Positions 1 through 11,893 of a stretch of DNA of 64,000 nt are shown in pieces. A program made the position numbers and the translations under genes. This DNA comes from Capsaspora owczarzaki ATCC 30864 (lineage: Eukaryota; Opisthokonta; Filasterea): assembly GCF_000151315.2 (NCBI RefSeq), contig NW_011887294.1:591710-655709 (forward strand), written 5' to 3'. The notes beneath the pieces are model-generated. The model was not told the origin of the DNA. It was given only the letters and a program-made list of their open reading frames with translations, and did no database searches. Positions within the stretch are counted from its first letter, which is position 1, and each line of letters opens with the position of its first letter.

Positions 1-1856
1 CCTCAATCCTTCGCCTTCGTGCATGAGATGGCACGAGAATGTCCCTCCCTTGTTTTGCCTCAAAACACAGCGACCACGCACAGCGATCCAATCGCCGGAT
101 TTGGTCAAACCCACGAAGGGAAAAAAAAAAAAAAAAAAAAAAACAGGTTTGAAAAAAAATCATAAAAAAATCAAAAGAAGGTCGAAAAACAAAATCCTGA
201 CAAGTTTGGAAAGCAGAGAAGCACGCAAACACACACAGAGAGGAAGCATCGATCAATCCAGCGCTGGGAAGCAGCGAGAACGACGAACGCCGCACCGAGG
301 AAGAAGAAACACGCAGTGAACCGAAACAAAAAGAAAAAAAAATAATGCGTAAAAAACCGTTTTTTTTTTTTTTTTTTGGAGATGAGAGTGTTTGCGAGGC
401 CAGCGCGTGGCTGCCACGCAAGCGAGCGAGTGCGTAGACACACCATTCGGTGCGTCTTGAAGCCGCTCGTCCGATGTGCTAAGCCGCGACGCAGCAGGAG
501 CAGAGGGCAGCGATCAACGAAGGCGAATAAAAAAGCCAATGGGAATGCGTTGAGCTTGCACAGTCACGGCTCGTTTTTTTTTTTTCCCACTTTTTTTTTT
601 TTCCCCGCCATCGGCCACGCTGCCGAAAACTGCCGACACTTTCCCCTCCTAAGCAATCTCCAAAGCAAACGCACTCAGAGGGAGGACGACAGACGGAAGC
701 AACGGAATCAAACAGAGAAAGCGAAAGTGTGCAAAGATGCGTTTTTGCGCAGTCACATCAAAAAAAAAAAAAAAAAAAAAAAGCAGATGCGTGGATTTTT
801 CATGTTGCCTCGCTTTTTTTCGTTCTCACACTCTTTGCATCTGCATCTGCATCCTCATCGTCAGACTACGTGCGATCGTCGTGTCATGTTGCTTTCGTTG
901 TGTGAGTTGCGTCGCTTTATTTTGTTTGGCTTTCGTTTGTTTGGTTGGGTTTGAAATGCACTGAGCGCAATCAAACACCAATGGGGTGAAACGCACACAC
1001 AGTCGCATCTCGCATCAAGCACGCACGCACTTTTGCCACTGCTGCCAAATGTGCGAGCTTTTACATTGTAGGGGGAAACTTCAAAAAGAGAAAAAGCAAA
1101 AGCAAAAACCAGTACTCACAGCAGCGCGAGCAGCGACTTGGACGGCAGACGAGCGAAGAGCAGCAAACATGGCTGTGGATGTGATCAAAAAATAAACAAA
1201 TAATAAGACTGAGAGAGTGATTTTTGGAAGATGGTTGGAATAAGAAGCCTGATGGTTGGATGGCTGGATGGCTGGATGGCTGGATGGCTGGATGGTGTGA
1301 GAGAGAGCTGGGGATCTGGGATCCTGTCGACCAACTGCGCAAAAATTGTAGGACGAAGGGCTCAACTGAGCTCCGTCCTTCTTCGTCGATCGGGTTTCCG
1401 GGTTGTTCATTTGGTTTCAGTATGGTTGATGAGTTACTTTCCTTTGTTTGTCGTGCTTTGTTGAATGCAAATCAGGGTGACCGAACAGAACCACAAGAAA
1501 CAAAGAAAAAAGGAAGGAACTGGCCAACGTTTTCCAACTCCAACTCCAACCCCTTCCCCTCCTCCACCCCAGCATCGGAATAACGAGTCACACTGCGATG
1601 GCTCGTATTGGAGAATAAAATCCAATATGAGCTCACTTGAGCAAGGGGAAGTCGAGAAGGCAAGTTCACTCTTCTTTGTCTCTTTTTGTTCTTTTTTCCT
1701 CTCCTCCCCTCATTCGCTTCCTTTGTTGTTGGATTCTTTGTTCTTTTCTTGTCTCGTTTTCAGTGTGTGTTGTGTGCGTGCGTGTGTGTGTGTGTCTCTC
1801 TCTCTGTTGTCTGTGATCGAGCAACACAACGGAAAGGAAAGCAAAACCGATTCACA
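1..1856. other. Low-complexity upstream region, no supported gene
   Basis: This stretch holds repeated A and T homopolymers (for example near 121-143, 361-377, 577-602 and 760-782), a short tandem repeat at about 1257-1295 and an AG-rich tract near 1975-2005. The open frames here are short, rich in Lys, Phe or Ser runs and lack any recognisable domain. It is probably the intergenic region and 5' UTR of the SNF2 gene. A possible short coding exon at 1857-1895 is discussed with that gene. Confidence 0.6.
1257..1295. repeat. 8-bp tandem repeat (GGATGGCT)n
   Basis: About four to five near-perfect copies of the octamer GGATGGCT lie in tandem, ending in GGATGGTG. It is a minisatellite-like array upstream of the SNF2 gene with no coding context. 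Confidence 0.8.
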
Positions 1857-2061
1857 ATGGAGACGACTCTGCCGTCCCTGCCTGACAATGCTGCTGTAAG
1901 TATTCAGTTCAGTCTTAGGAGAGAAAGCGAGCGATCGAGCACATTGCAAGCAACGACGCCAGCGAGAGTGAGAGCGAGTGAGAGAGAGAGTGAGAGAAGG
2001 AGAGTGAGCGAGAAGATGAAGAAGCTCTGACGTCCTCTTCCATCACACACACACACAGAGC

Positions 2062-5000
2062 ATGGCGTCAACGACCAAGCGCACAGCAGCAGACATGGAC
2101 ACGGACGACGAGCCAATCCACATCGCAGGAGGACCGGACGAAGGCGCCGTACAAGCGTCGAACAGCGGTGCTCAACAGGCATTGCCGCCTTCCGTTCACG
2201 CTGATGCTGATGCTTCTACGACGACATTGAACAATGGTGGGCAACCGCACGCAAAGCGATTTGGCATGGATGACAACGACAGTCCTGTGGCGCTGCCAGT
2301 CCAAGGCGGAGACACGACGAGCAGCAGTAGCGGTCGCTCGGCCGACACAGTCACTGTCGTGGATGAAGACCCGAGCAGCGAGGACGGCGAAGTCACAGTC
2401 AAGTCAAGTCGACCGCGCGCCATTCTGATTGACGACGAGGTGGACGATGACGTGCGGCTCGGCGACAAAGCAGGAGCACCGTCAGGAGCAGCGGCACCAC
2501 AGGAAGGGCTGCTGCCACTCCCTGCCCAACCGCAGCAGCAGCAGCAGCAGGCTCCTGCGTGGCTCAGTGCTCCGTACTATCCACCTGGCGCGGGTCACTG
2601 GAACTACCAGCAGATGCAGCAGCAACAGCAGCATCAGCGCCAGGCACAACACTACTACCAAAATCCACACCTGTACCAAGGCGTGCCGCCACCGCCCTTG
2701 CCACCGCCGTTGCCACCAATACCGCCAGGATACATGCATCAAGCAGCACCACCGCAGCATGGACCGCGTCGGCAAGCACTCATCAACGAACTGGTCCGAT
2801 GGAGCGTTTCTGTCATCAATGACTGCGAGGAAAAAGCCAAGCAAAGGCTTTCCAAAGCCGATGTCGCAGACCAGGCCTCCATCTACAACCTGCTCGATGA
2901 GTTGAGCCGCAACAAGGCGGCTTTCGCGGCCAAAGTCCGGGAGCTCTCCGATCTCGAGCTGAATGCAATCAAGACGCGCTCCAACGCCAACACAAAAACT
3001 GGCACGGAACGCTACCACTTGATTCAATCCGTGGTTCAAAACAGAGCCTTCACAACCTCCATGGTTGCTCCTGTCGGGCCTTATGGCCCCAGAGGCGGAG
3101 GCTACCCATATCCGCATCACCTCCCCAATCCAAACCTGCTGCATCGAGGAGGTGCGCAGCCTCAGTGGCAAGCTCGGCCACGCTCCAATGCTGGCGGGCA
3201 GCTTCCGGGCGAAATCAATCGGCACCGTGCCTTGTTGGGCACGCCCTTGGAGAATCCCCTCTTCCGGCATCGCGCGAACATGACTCAGAGCGACGGCCAG
3301 CCGGCACCAGCGGGGCTGTTCGAGTACGCGCCGCTCATGCCTGCCTTCCGCGCGGTCGAAATTGCGCCAGCGGACTTGCCTAAAATCATGGACGCCATCA
3401 TGCTCAAAGACCACAATTTCGACACAATGCCGGAGGCGGAACCCCCGGCGGGCTTGAAAACGACCCTTTTGCGCTACCAACTGCAAGGTCTTCACTGGAT
3501 GATGGGCCAAGAAAACCCAGACAAGCTGAAAAAAGATGCACCGTCTCTGTTCAACTCTGACGGCGAAGGCAAGGACGATGCAGCGCCATTTCGGGGCGGT
3601 CTGCTTGCCGACGATATGGGTTTGGGCAAAACAGTGCAGTCGCTTGCCCTGATGCTGAGTGATGATGCCGCACGACCACGCTCTTCGCCGACACTGATTG
3701 TCTGTCCTCTCTCCGTTGTTGGAAACTGGGAAAGCCAGATTGCGGTGCGTGACCCCGATACTTGTTGTTATTCGTTTTGGCAGTTGTTGTTTTTGGTGTG
3801 TCACTCACTCGTTTTGCGATGGTGCTGCTTCTACTTGCGATGCTATCTGTTTCTTGTGGCAGAAACACGCGCCCGGGAAGCTGACGGTGCGCATTTACCA
3901 CGGCCCTGATCGTGCCAAGCAGCACGCAGCTTTCCGGAATGCCGACGTGGTTGTGACCACGTACGCACTGGTTGGAAACGAATGGGATTTGCACATCAGG
4001 AACCCGTCCACCGAGTCTTTTTTGCACACGGTTCAATGGTGGCGGTGAGTTGGATGGGTTTTCTCTTTATTTCTTGGGCTGGAGATTCTGTGACTGACTT
4101 GCCATATCTTCCATTCCTTCTGTTGTTGTTGTTGTTGTTGTTGCGTCTCCACAGTGTGATCTTGGATGAGGCACACACCATCCGGACAATCAAAACGAAA
4201 ATGGCCATCGGCTGCTGCCAGCTTCCAGGCGCGCGGCGCTGGTGCTTGACTGGTACCCCTATTCAAAATTCTGTACGTTTGCCATTGTGACTTGCACCCC
4301 TTTTGCCGAACATTGACTCACATATCGCTTTCTACTTGTTGTACCTGTCAGTTGAATGATCTGTTCGCGTTGGTTCATTTCATGCGCATTCCGCACTTTT
4401 CCCAATCCCACATCTGGCAAAGCATGTTTGGAAAGCGTGCCCCACGAAGCCAATCCAACCAAGAAGCTCTTCAGGTGCGTATCCCCCCCCTCCCTTTTTT
4501 TGTTGATTCAAAAGTTTTGTCTGATCGCAGGTGTTGCACTGCTGACTGTTGGACCGATTTCCACCGCGTTGCAGGGACTGATTAGCAACATTTGCCTGAG
4601 GCGCACCAAAGATTTGAAAGTCAACGGCAAACCCATCATCGAGCTTCCAGACAGGAAGGTCTTCTCGGACGAAGTCGATTTTTCGCCGGAAGATCGCGCC
4701 AAGTACCGCGAGCTTAGCGAGCAAACATTCAAAGAGTTGCAGCGTTTGATGGCCGATGTGGTAATGCTTTGTTTTGTTTTTGGGTTTTGTTTTTGGGTAT
4801 TGCGGTTGTAGTGGTCTGGTCAATGTGCGTGTATGCTAAACAATCGCCGCCTCCCACAAACGACTTTGCAGGGAAAACACTACATGAGCATCCTGGAACT
4901 GCTGTTGCGCCTGCGACAGTTTTGTGACCACCCTTCGCTGGTCGACTCGGTCATGAACTGGGACAACAAAGGCGAATCAACTGCCGCGCGACTTGATGCA

Positions 5001-6718
5001 TTCATTGATTCCGGCAACCTCGTGGAATGCATGCAGTGCGACGAGCCCGTGGTATCGGCCTACCTCACTTCTTGCGGCCACCTGTTTTGCAACAAGTGCA
5101 CCGACTTGGCAGTGGTATGTCTTTTTTGTTTGCATGACATGACCCGCTAATTCTTCCTTCTTCCCCTTTTGCAGTTGTAGCCTGACTCTGTTGTCCTCCT
5201 TCTTTATCGACAACGCAGAAACGTGCGCGGTGCCATTTTTGCGAAAGCAAAATCACTGAAGCGGACGTCAAGGAGCATCGTGCCGCGCCAGTTGACCAGG
5301 ACGATGACGACGAGGAGGTGGTCATTTTGGCTTCCTCGCGATTGTCGTCTGCTACGTCGTCGTCTTTCTCCGAGCCATCCACCCCGGCCGCGCGCTCAAC
5401 CCTATCCAATGCAAGGTCGAGTGACGCTGTTCCCTTCTACTCGGCGCCGTCCTCGGCCGCAGTATCCGTAGCTTCCTCCGCTGCAGGGTCGCTTTCAAGC
5501 ACTCCTATTCCCACTGCACTTACACCGACGTTTCAGGCCCAGGAAACCTTGCAACCTGACACTTCGATCGACGAGCCAACCGCGGATGTTGGTGATGATG
5601 CCGAGCCTGTCATCAACGTTCGCTCCTCGCGCAAGCGGTATCAGCAAATCTCGGACGACGAGGACGAAGATGTTGCCCCTGCCACGGCTTATCCAGCCGT
5701 GTCTTCCACCTCTGGTGACGAGCCAGGCTCTCGGCACGTCTCGTTTTTGCGACAGGTAGAGGTGTAGAATGGCTGATGTTTTGAACAACGAGTGGTTTTG
5801 TTGATTGTTTGTGTTTGGCTTCCATGTTTGACCCTTTTGTGGCTTCATCTGCTTTGCGCAGACCTATCCAACTCCACTGAGCTGCAAGATGGTACGACTC
5901 TTGCAAATCCTGGAAGAGACGAGAAACACCGACTCCACAATCAAGACGGTCGTGTTCTCTCAATGGACATCAATGCTGGATCTGCTTGAGGTATGCGTTG
6001 ATGAGGCCGATTGACAACTCGTTCCACCTTTCTTTTTTTGGCTGGCCATCTTCTTCATTGACCACTGTTGTTTGATGTTTTGCTTTTGTACTAGCAACCT
6101 CTCGCCATCAACAAGTTCCAATTCACTCGTCTTGACGGCCGGATGGGTCGCAGGCAGCGCGAGAAGGCTTTGCAGGCGTTTGACTCTGATCCTGCAGTCA
6201 CTGTCTTTTTGATTTCGCTCAAGTGTGGTTCCCTCGGTTTGAACCTGACCGCTGGCAGCCAGGTACGCCTCGAAGATTTCAAAACCTCGCAGATGGCTTT
6301 TTTTTTTCGCGCTTTTTTTTTTTTTTTTTTTTTTTTGGATGCCGAATCCGCTGGAACTTTCTGTCCCTCCCGTTTCTTTCTCTCTCACTCTCACTTACTT
6401 GCTCACGCTCTGTAGGTGGTGGTGCTCGATCCATGGTGGTGCCCGAGTGCCGAAGACCAAGCAGTCGATCGTGTTTACCGGCTCGGACAGATGCGCCCCG
6501 TTGTTGTTCGGTCGATTTTTGTGCGCGACACTGTCGAAGAAAGCGTCCTGAAGCTGCAGCAAGCCAAGCGCGACCTGATGCAGTCGACCTTTGCCTCCAA
6601 AGAAGAGGCGGCGCGTCGGAACAAGGCGCCGGGTCACAACGTCAACTTTTTGTTCAAGCATCTCGAAAAGGCTCGTGAGCAGGACAAGGCGGACAGGTCT
6701 GTAGAAATTGTAGTGTAG
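2062..6718 (+). CDS. SNF2-family ATPase with internal RING finger (Rad16/HLTF type)
   Basis: Ten exons: 2062-3744, 3863-4044, 4155-4272, 4352-4474, 4575-4760, 4872-5114, 5219-5755, 5862-5990, 6095-6262 and 6416-6718. All introns are GT-AG and the product is about 1223 residues. The N-terminal third is Gln/Pro-rich. The helicase core shows DDMGLGKT (about residue 517), the DEAH box (about 626) and, near the end, QAVDRVYRLGQ (about 1140). Between the two ATPase lobes sits a C3HC4-type RING (CMQC, CGHLFCNKC, then CHFC after an intron; about 818-852), which defines the Rad5/Rad16/HLTF branch. Family members are DNA translocases and ubiquitin ligases in DNA-damage tolerance or repair, and act in the nucleus. 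No HIRAN domain is visible, so it is closer to Rad16 in layout than to HLTF. A 179-codon exon (5219-5755) adds an acidic, Ser-rich spacer after the RING. An exon at 1857-1895 could splice in phase to 2059 and extend the N-terminus. Confidence 0.9.
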
Positions 6719-6931
6719 CCAATGTCGTGGCTTGGTCCTTCTCGCCGGAATTTTGTACTTTGCCAGAATTTGTACTTTTAGCAAAAAATTGGCTGTAATC
6801 TTGAGCAAAGCGTGACACAAGCCGAAGCGAAGGACAATGGCAAACAACACACCACCACCAACAACAACACCACCACCAACAACACCACAACGAAAAAAAA
6901 AATAATTCAAATCCTCAAACTCAATGGCACA

Positions 6932-8574
6932 CTACTGCAGATCGGATGTAGCGCGGGGCCGGTTGCCAGTTGTTGTGGTCACGTCGCTGACGGGCGTTTC
7001 CAGAAAGTAGAAGCGCGTTTCGCTGCCACGTTGTTTGGAGCGCAGTTGATCGGCGGCTCGCACACGGCCAAGCGCTGACGGCTTGGCTGCCGCAACGACG
7101 CTAATCTCGGGAACGACCGCCGTTGGAGCAACCACCTGGTCTTCGGCCTCGAGAGCCAAGGATTCGTCGGCCTCCTCATCCTCAAGGTCTGCAGGCTCGT
7201 CCTCGTCCAAACGCTGCAGGAGATACTGCACCTCGACCTTTTTGGTGAGCGGAATAATCCACTTTTCGTACAGCTCGACAACCAGCGCGGGGTTGATTTT
7301 GCTGTGCGACGAGTCGGATGCGAGGTTGTCGACGTCCTGACCGTACATTTTGGCCTTGTTGTGCAAGCGAGTGAGCAATTTTCGCTCGACTTCCTTGTTG
7401 GTGAGCAGCGCCATGAGGCCATCGGCGTTTCCCTCGCGAATCAGCCGGGTATACTCGTCGGTGTGCTTTGGGTCGGAGAACTTGGCTTCGGCGATAAACT
7501 TGCCATAGTGGATGCGGCGGGACACGGCTTGGAGGCATTGGACGTCCAATGTTGCCGAGGATCCGTAGTTTGTGTCATCTCCCGACTGGCACAGGGCTGG
7601 CACAAGCTGTTCAATGTACATCTGCTCAGAAAAAGTGGGACAAAATGGGACAAAGTTGGTTGGATCTGGTTGGCATGGTTTGCGTTTTATCAAACCTGGT
7701 CTCGCAACATGTTACCAACCTCCTTGATCTGCGCATTCACGTTAATCTTGTTTGGCTTCAGCACGGATGGAAAGTCCAGCGCTTCAAGCACGGGCTCCGG
7801 CAGGTTGTCGAAGAACGGATTTTCATCGGGGCTGTCCAAAGCCATACAACGCACAAATCAACAACGTCAACAACCTCAGCAGCCTCAACACAATCGAATA
7901 CTACTCTGCGAGATGTAGTTGCGTGTCCATTCCTTACCTGGTGTAGCGACGGACGCTTGCTAAAACCGATCACACAGCCAACAACAACAATGCCATTTCC
8001 CAGTAAGTCAACCATCATCAAGCCAAAATTTCAAGCATCTTCTTGTATTTCATTGTTACCATGCAGTTTCTCCGTTTCATGGAGGAAGTAATCCAGGAAC
8101 GAAGGCACGGCTGGCGATGACGTCGTTGCCACCACAGTCGCTGTGGCGAGCGAGGTGGTGGAGTGCTCGGTCCGAGTCTGTGCCTGCTGCTTGACCGATG
8201 ACGACGACGACGACGGTGATACACTTGATAGACCCGATTGCTGCGCTTGCGGACGGCGGAACGAGAAGGCGCCCGAGCGGTAGACGTTCGGGTTGTGCTT
8301 GAACTGGGCGCGTTCAATCAAGCCTGACCCAATTCAAGTTCCCACACGTCCAAGCAACAGTCATGGATGTACATCACAAGTCATTCCCAAGATGATCAAG
8401 TCAGCGAACGCTCCCCAAAAATAAGTCAGCCGAGTCAAATTCAGGGGTCAAATTCGACGGTCAAATTCGGTCGTGACACGCTTTCGACTTGCCAAAGATG
8501 ATGGTGTCCTCCATGCGCATCAGAGCAGCACGGAGTCTGTCGAGACTGAGCGCTTCATCGGCGAAAAAGTTCAT
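6932..8574 (-). CDS. ARO7: Chorismate mutase, eukaryotic AroQ (Aro7) type
   Basis: Five exons on the minus strand: 8574-8493, 8323-8060, 7959-7938, 7831-7696 and 7621-6932; 397 residues. The enzyme converts chorismate to prephenate, the entry to Phe and Tyr synthesis. Family hallmarks are MRMEDTIIF then GLIERAQF near the start, RRYTSPDENPFF in the middle, and CLQAVSRRIHYGKFIAEAKF followed by EVERKLLTRLHNKAKMYG towards the end, which include the active-site Arg, Lys and Glu positions of Aro7-like enzymes. Yeast Aro7 is about 256 residues. The extra length here is a Ser/Thr/Gln-rich loop after SFRR (about residues 45-95) and a roughly 70-residue acidic tail rich in Ala, Glu and Val. The first intron has a GC donor (GCAAGT) and exon 3 is only 22 nt, yet the frame is exact throughout. 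Animals lack this enzyme. Confidence 0.93.
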
Positions 8575-8813
8575 GGGGGAATTCGGTGGAGAGAGGTTCG
8601 CTTGGAGGGTGAATCAGGACTGAGCGGACGATGAAATTCAATTTGGACTGAGTTGGATCAGAATTCATGTGCATGCTCAGACATCATGGATTCAGATCGT
8701 TTCGATGTTTCATGATCGTCAGATGGTAGAGATGACGCCATTCATCGGCGTGACGCTCGAGTAAAAGTAATAAACATACAAAAGCTGTATTTGTATTTGT
8801 ACTGTATTAGGGA

Positions 8814-10192
8814 TTAAAAGCCATCATCCACGGGCGCAGAAGACTTGGGCTTGGGCACAATCTTGATAAATATAACCATCCACGTGAACACGACAATAAT
8901 ACCAATCAACGCTAGCCAGATCCAACACGAACCCCATTTGGTGCGTTTGATTTGCTCGGAAAGCCGAGCATTCTCGACCTTGAGTTTACTCAAGCTACGA
9001 TTTGCTATGGCCTCAGTGGCGTCCAATGCGAGATTATCCTTTTGCACAATGCCGAGTGCAGCGCGGGCTTGTTGCTTGAGCGAGGCGGCCATCACCAGCA
9101 TTTCGTCGGTGAGCTGGTCTTGCACTTGCCGGTGGTGCTGCAGCAGCACATCGACAGCATCCACCTTGGATGCGTTATTGTCTGTAGGTGGTTGTATTGC
9201 TCCAGGGCTGTAGTGGGAATAGAGGGTGAGCAAGCAATAGCGGCGAGGTGTGCTTCACACACGACCGACTGCACTCGTGCAAGCAGACAAAAGCAGCAAC
9301 GAGAAATATGGCACCTTTTACGAACAAACCCAAGTAATGCTGGAGCCGTAGCACTTGAAATCTCTGTACACGTGAAACGAAAGCAAGTCAGAGAAGAATA
9401 GTCCAGTCATGAAGCACGCGTTTGCCTACCGGAGGTCGTCGGGGTTGCTAGTAGGCTGGATCCGCCATCTGTACGCACGGTGGGGTAGTTGGACGGCTAC
9501 AAAAAGTGCGAATGCCAACCCACGACGTAGTCAGAGATTTGTCGCAGCACAAATGGGTGCTGAGATTGGCAATTGCAACGGCTTACCGCTGGTGCCAATG
9601 CAATCCGATCAGCGTTATCGGGCTGTGTGAGAGCTTGCAGTTGGTCAATGCGTCTTGCATATCCAGCAAATACGTTACTACAAAATCCAATGACGTTCAG
9701 TGAGCAGGTGCTGGGTTGTGGATTGAAACTTGTTCATGGCGCCAAAACCAAGTCCAACCACAGCTTTCCCTTCCCCTCCCCCTTTCTCTCTACCCACAAC
9801 TTACTCGCTGTTATTGAGCAACAAGCTCCGTGCGCTTTTCCCAGCGGCGACTGCGCTTGGGGTGGTCTTTTTGGATGACACGCTGGCAAGCGATGACGAC
9901 TCGACTTGCTGTCCACTGAGCTCCTCGAGCATCTTCCAGAGTTCGCGCACATACTATCCAAAAGAAACCACGAGTGAGATGAAATGAGATAGGGGGGGGG
10001 GGAGGCACTCCAATGCAGTCGGTGTCTCTGTTCGCAAACCTCTTCAAAGCGGTAGAGCTGGGAGCCCTGCGTCCGAAGCTGCTCGCGGTCACCGCTGGCC
10101 ATGGCCTCGCATCGGTGCAGCAATCGCACGAGGTTGATCTCGGCGCGTGACTGGGCGGTGGTCGGAGTGGATGTACCTGCAATGGCGGCCAT
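8814..10192 (-). CDS. USE1: USE1 (p31) SNARE of the ER
   Basis: Six exons: 10192-10040, 9953-9805, 9677-9587, 9496-9430, 9363-9315 and 9207-8814; 300 residues. The start MAA followed by AEINLVRLLHRCEAMA matches the N-terminus of animal USE1, which sets the start codon. RFEEYVRELWKMLEEL follows across the first intron. The C-terminal part carries the SNARE heptads (LLQHHRQVQDQLTDEMLVMA, then KDN) and ends in one membrane anchor with the conserved sequence IFIKIVPKPK. USE1 is the Q-SNARE that, with syntaxin 18, BNIP1 and Sec22, fuses Golgi-derived COPI vesicles with the ER. Length fits the family (human 259). The frame stays open upstream of the start to about 10322, so an N-terminal extension is possible but unlikely. 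The gene lies 239 bp upstream of chorismate mutase on the same strand. Confidence 0.92.
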
Positions 10193-11893
10193 TGATTGAC
10201 CGAGAATGGAAGAATTGAACAAAGATTGACGACTGAGCGTCGAACCCGCTGAGATGCCGAGTTTGGCTTTATACTGTTCTCGAACAGTCAAGTCGCCTTG
10301 CTTCGAGGTTTGGTGGGCATTTCTACGTGGGAATGAGAAAAACAAACAAAAAAACAAAAAACGACGACAACAGCATGTCCTCCTCAGAAGCCATAGTAGG
10401 GTCCCTTGTTTTGAACTTTTTATTTGTTCGTTGCCAAAAAGGCCATGATGTACCTGCGCCAGTCATTGAATCTCTGCTTTGGTGCGTACTATTGTTGGTG
10501 CTCGAGCTTGAAGGTGGCACGAACGGCGACCTTGATCTGGAGCGTTGTGGCTTGAGCTTGAAGAGGGGATGGCGCCTGCTGGAGATGCCGCGTTCTGCCC
10601 ATGGTGGATGATGAAGTGTGATTGACGAGCGGACGAGCAGGGAGGGGTGGGGAAAGCAGTGACATGGGTCGGACGAGTGGAACAGAGAGAGAGAACGAGT
10701 CTCGTCGTCCCAGCGAGTGGCGTCGATGACGATGACTGATGCCGTTGTTGGAGCAGAGGATGAGGACAACATGCAAGCGGGAACCGCGGCACAGAGTGAG
10801 ACCGAGAGACAGGGAGTGAGGGAGAGAGAGGGGCGGGGAGATCTCGGAATGTGGCGAATCACAACAGCAGCGAGACAGAACAGAGAGAGAGACAGTCAGA
10901 GCGTGTCGCGCAAGATCACTCAGTGGGAGACAAAGTGTTTGAGCGAAGGGAAGGGAAGCGAGTTGGGGTTAGATTGGCAGAAGGAGAGCGAATGAGATTC
11001 GGAATGAGAGAGAGAGAGAGAGAGAGGTGAATTTTGAGCGACTGTGTGCAACAGCGTTCCAGTGGCGCAACGCAGACGCAGCAGCAGAGCGATGGAGTAC
11101 TCTGTTTCCCATTATTCGCTAGACTCGTGGCATCCCCCCTCGCTTGGGAATCGCCACCGCCACCCCCTCAAAAGACACGAACGAACGCTCACAAACACTG
11201 ACCAAAGAAAAAAAAAAAAAAAAAAAAAAAAACGAAAAAAAAACATCCCAAACAAAACAAACAAATATCCAAAAACAACGTTTCATTCGCTTTGTATTGT
11301 TTGTTGCTGTAGTTTGTCGCTGCCATTGCACGAGGAGCAGGATGGTCGGGTGGTTGTCAGCCTTCATTGTCGTGACTTTGTGGGGAGCCCACCGAGATTA
11401 CGGGTGTTTTGGGAGGACCATGGTTGAGCTGAAATGCATTTGGGTTTGACAGGAGGCGGGGAACACAACAGGGGATTATTTCCTGTGCTGTGCTGTGTGC
11501 TGTGCTGTGCTAGGAGAGTATTCATCCACCTGAAAACACAAAGGGGGATTATTGGATATCGAGTCATTGAGTGGAAGGGCAATATCGCGCGCGAGCGAAC
11601 CTCCTACTGGGTTTGGCGATGAATTGCCGAACCCGTCCATTTCCCCCGATGTTGAGCGTTTTTGAAGCTGTGGCAGAAAATATCGCGTGAGGAAGAACGA
11701 AACATCCAGCAAAAACACCACTTCGCTCACTTTGCGTACATCATACCGACAACACAAAACCCACCGAACACCATTCGAATACTCCCCGAGCTGCATTTAA
11801 TGCAGCCGGATGTGGAAATGCGGCAGGCTCACTTTTCATTTTTCATTCTTGTTCTCATTCTCGTTCTGTCGCCCAAAAACAACTTTGGCCATC
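10193..11893. other. Intergenic region between USE1 and the HPt gene
   Basis: This divergent intergenic stretch includes AG-rich microsatellites (about 10680-11030), an A run at about 11210-11245 and short repeats. On the minus strand 10322-10193 is open and in frame with USE1. A further fragment around 10475-10450 could splice to it, but an in-frame stop lies just before and no start is convincing. Nothing else coding is supported. Confidence 0.5.

Noticed and set aside
23-964. Several 75-190 codon open frames
   Set aside because: They consist mainly of Lys, Phe or Ser from homopolymers, overlap on several frames and have no splice or domain support.
1257-1295. CRISPR-like short repeats
   Set aside because: Repeats are 8 bp in direct contact with no spacers, in a eukaryotic genome; a simple tandem repeat.
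2482-3804. 440-codon open frame on the minus strand
   Set aside because: It is antisense to the SNF2 gene, has no domain, and runs opposite a frame with clear helicase motifs and splice sites.
6416-6718. Separate small helicase gene
   Set aside because: It begins at a splice acceptor and completes the SNF2 lobe 2 (QAVDRVYRLGQ), so it is the last exon of the gene at 2062.
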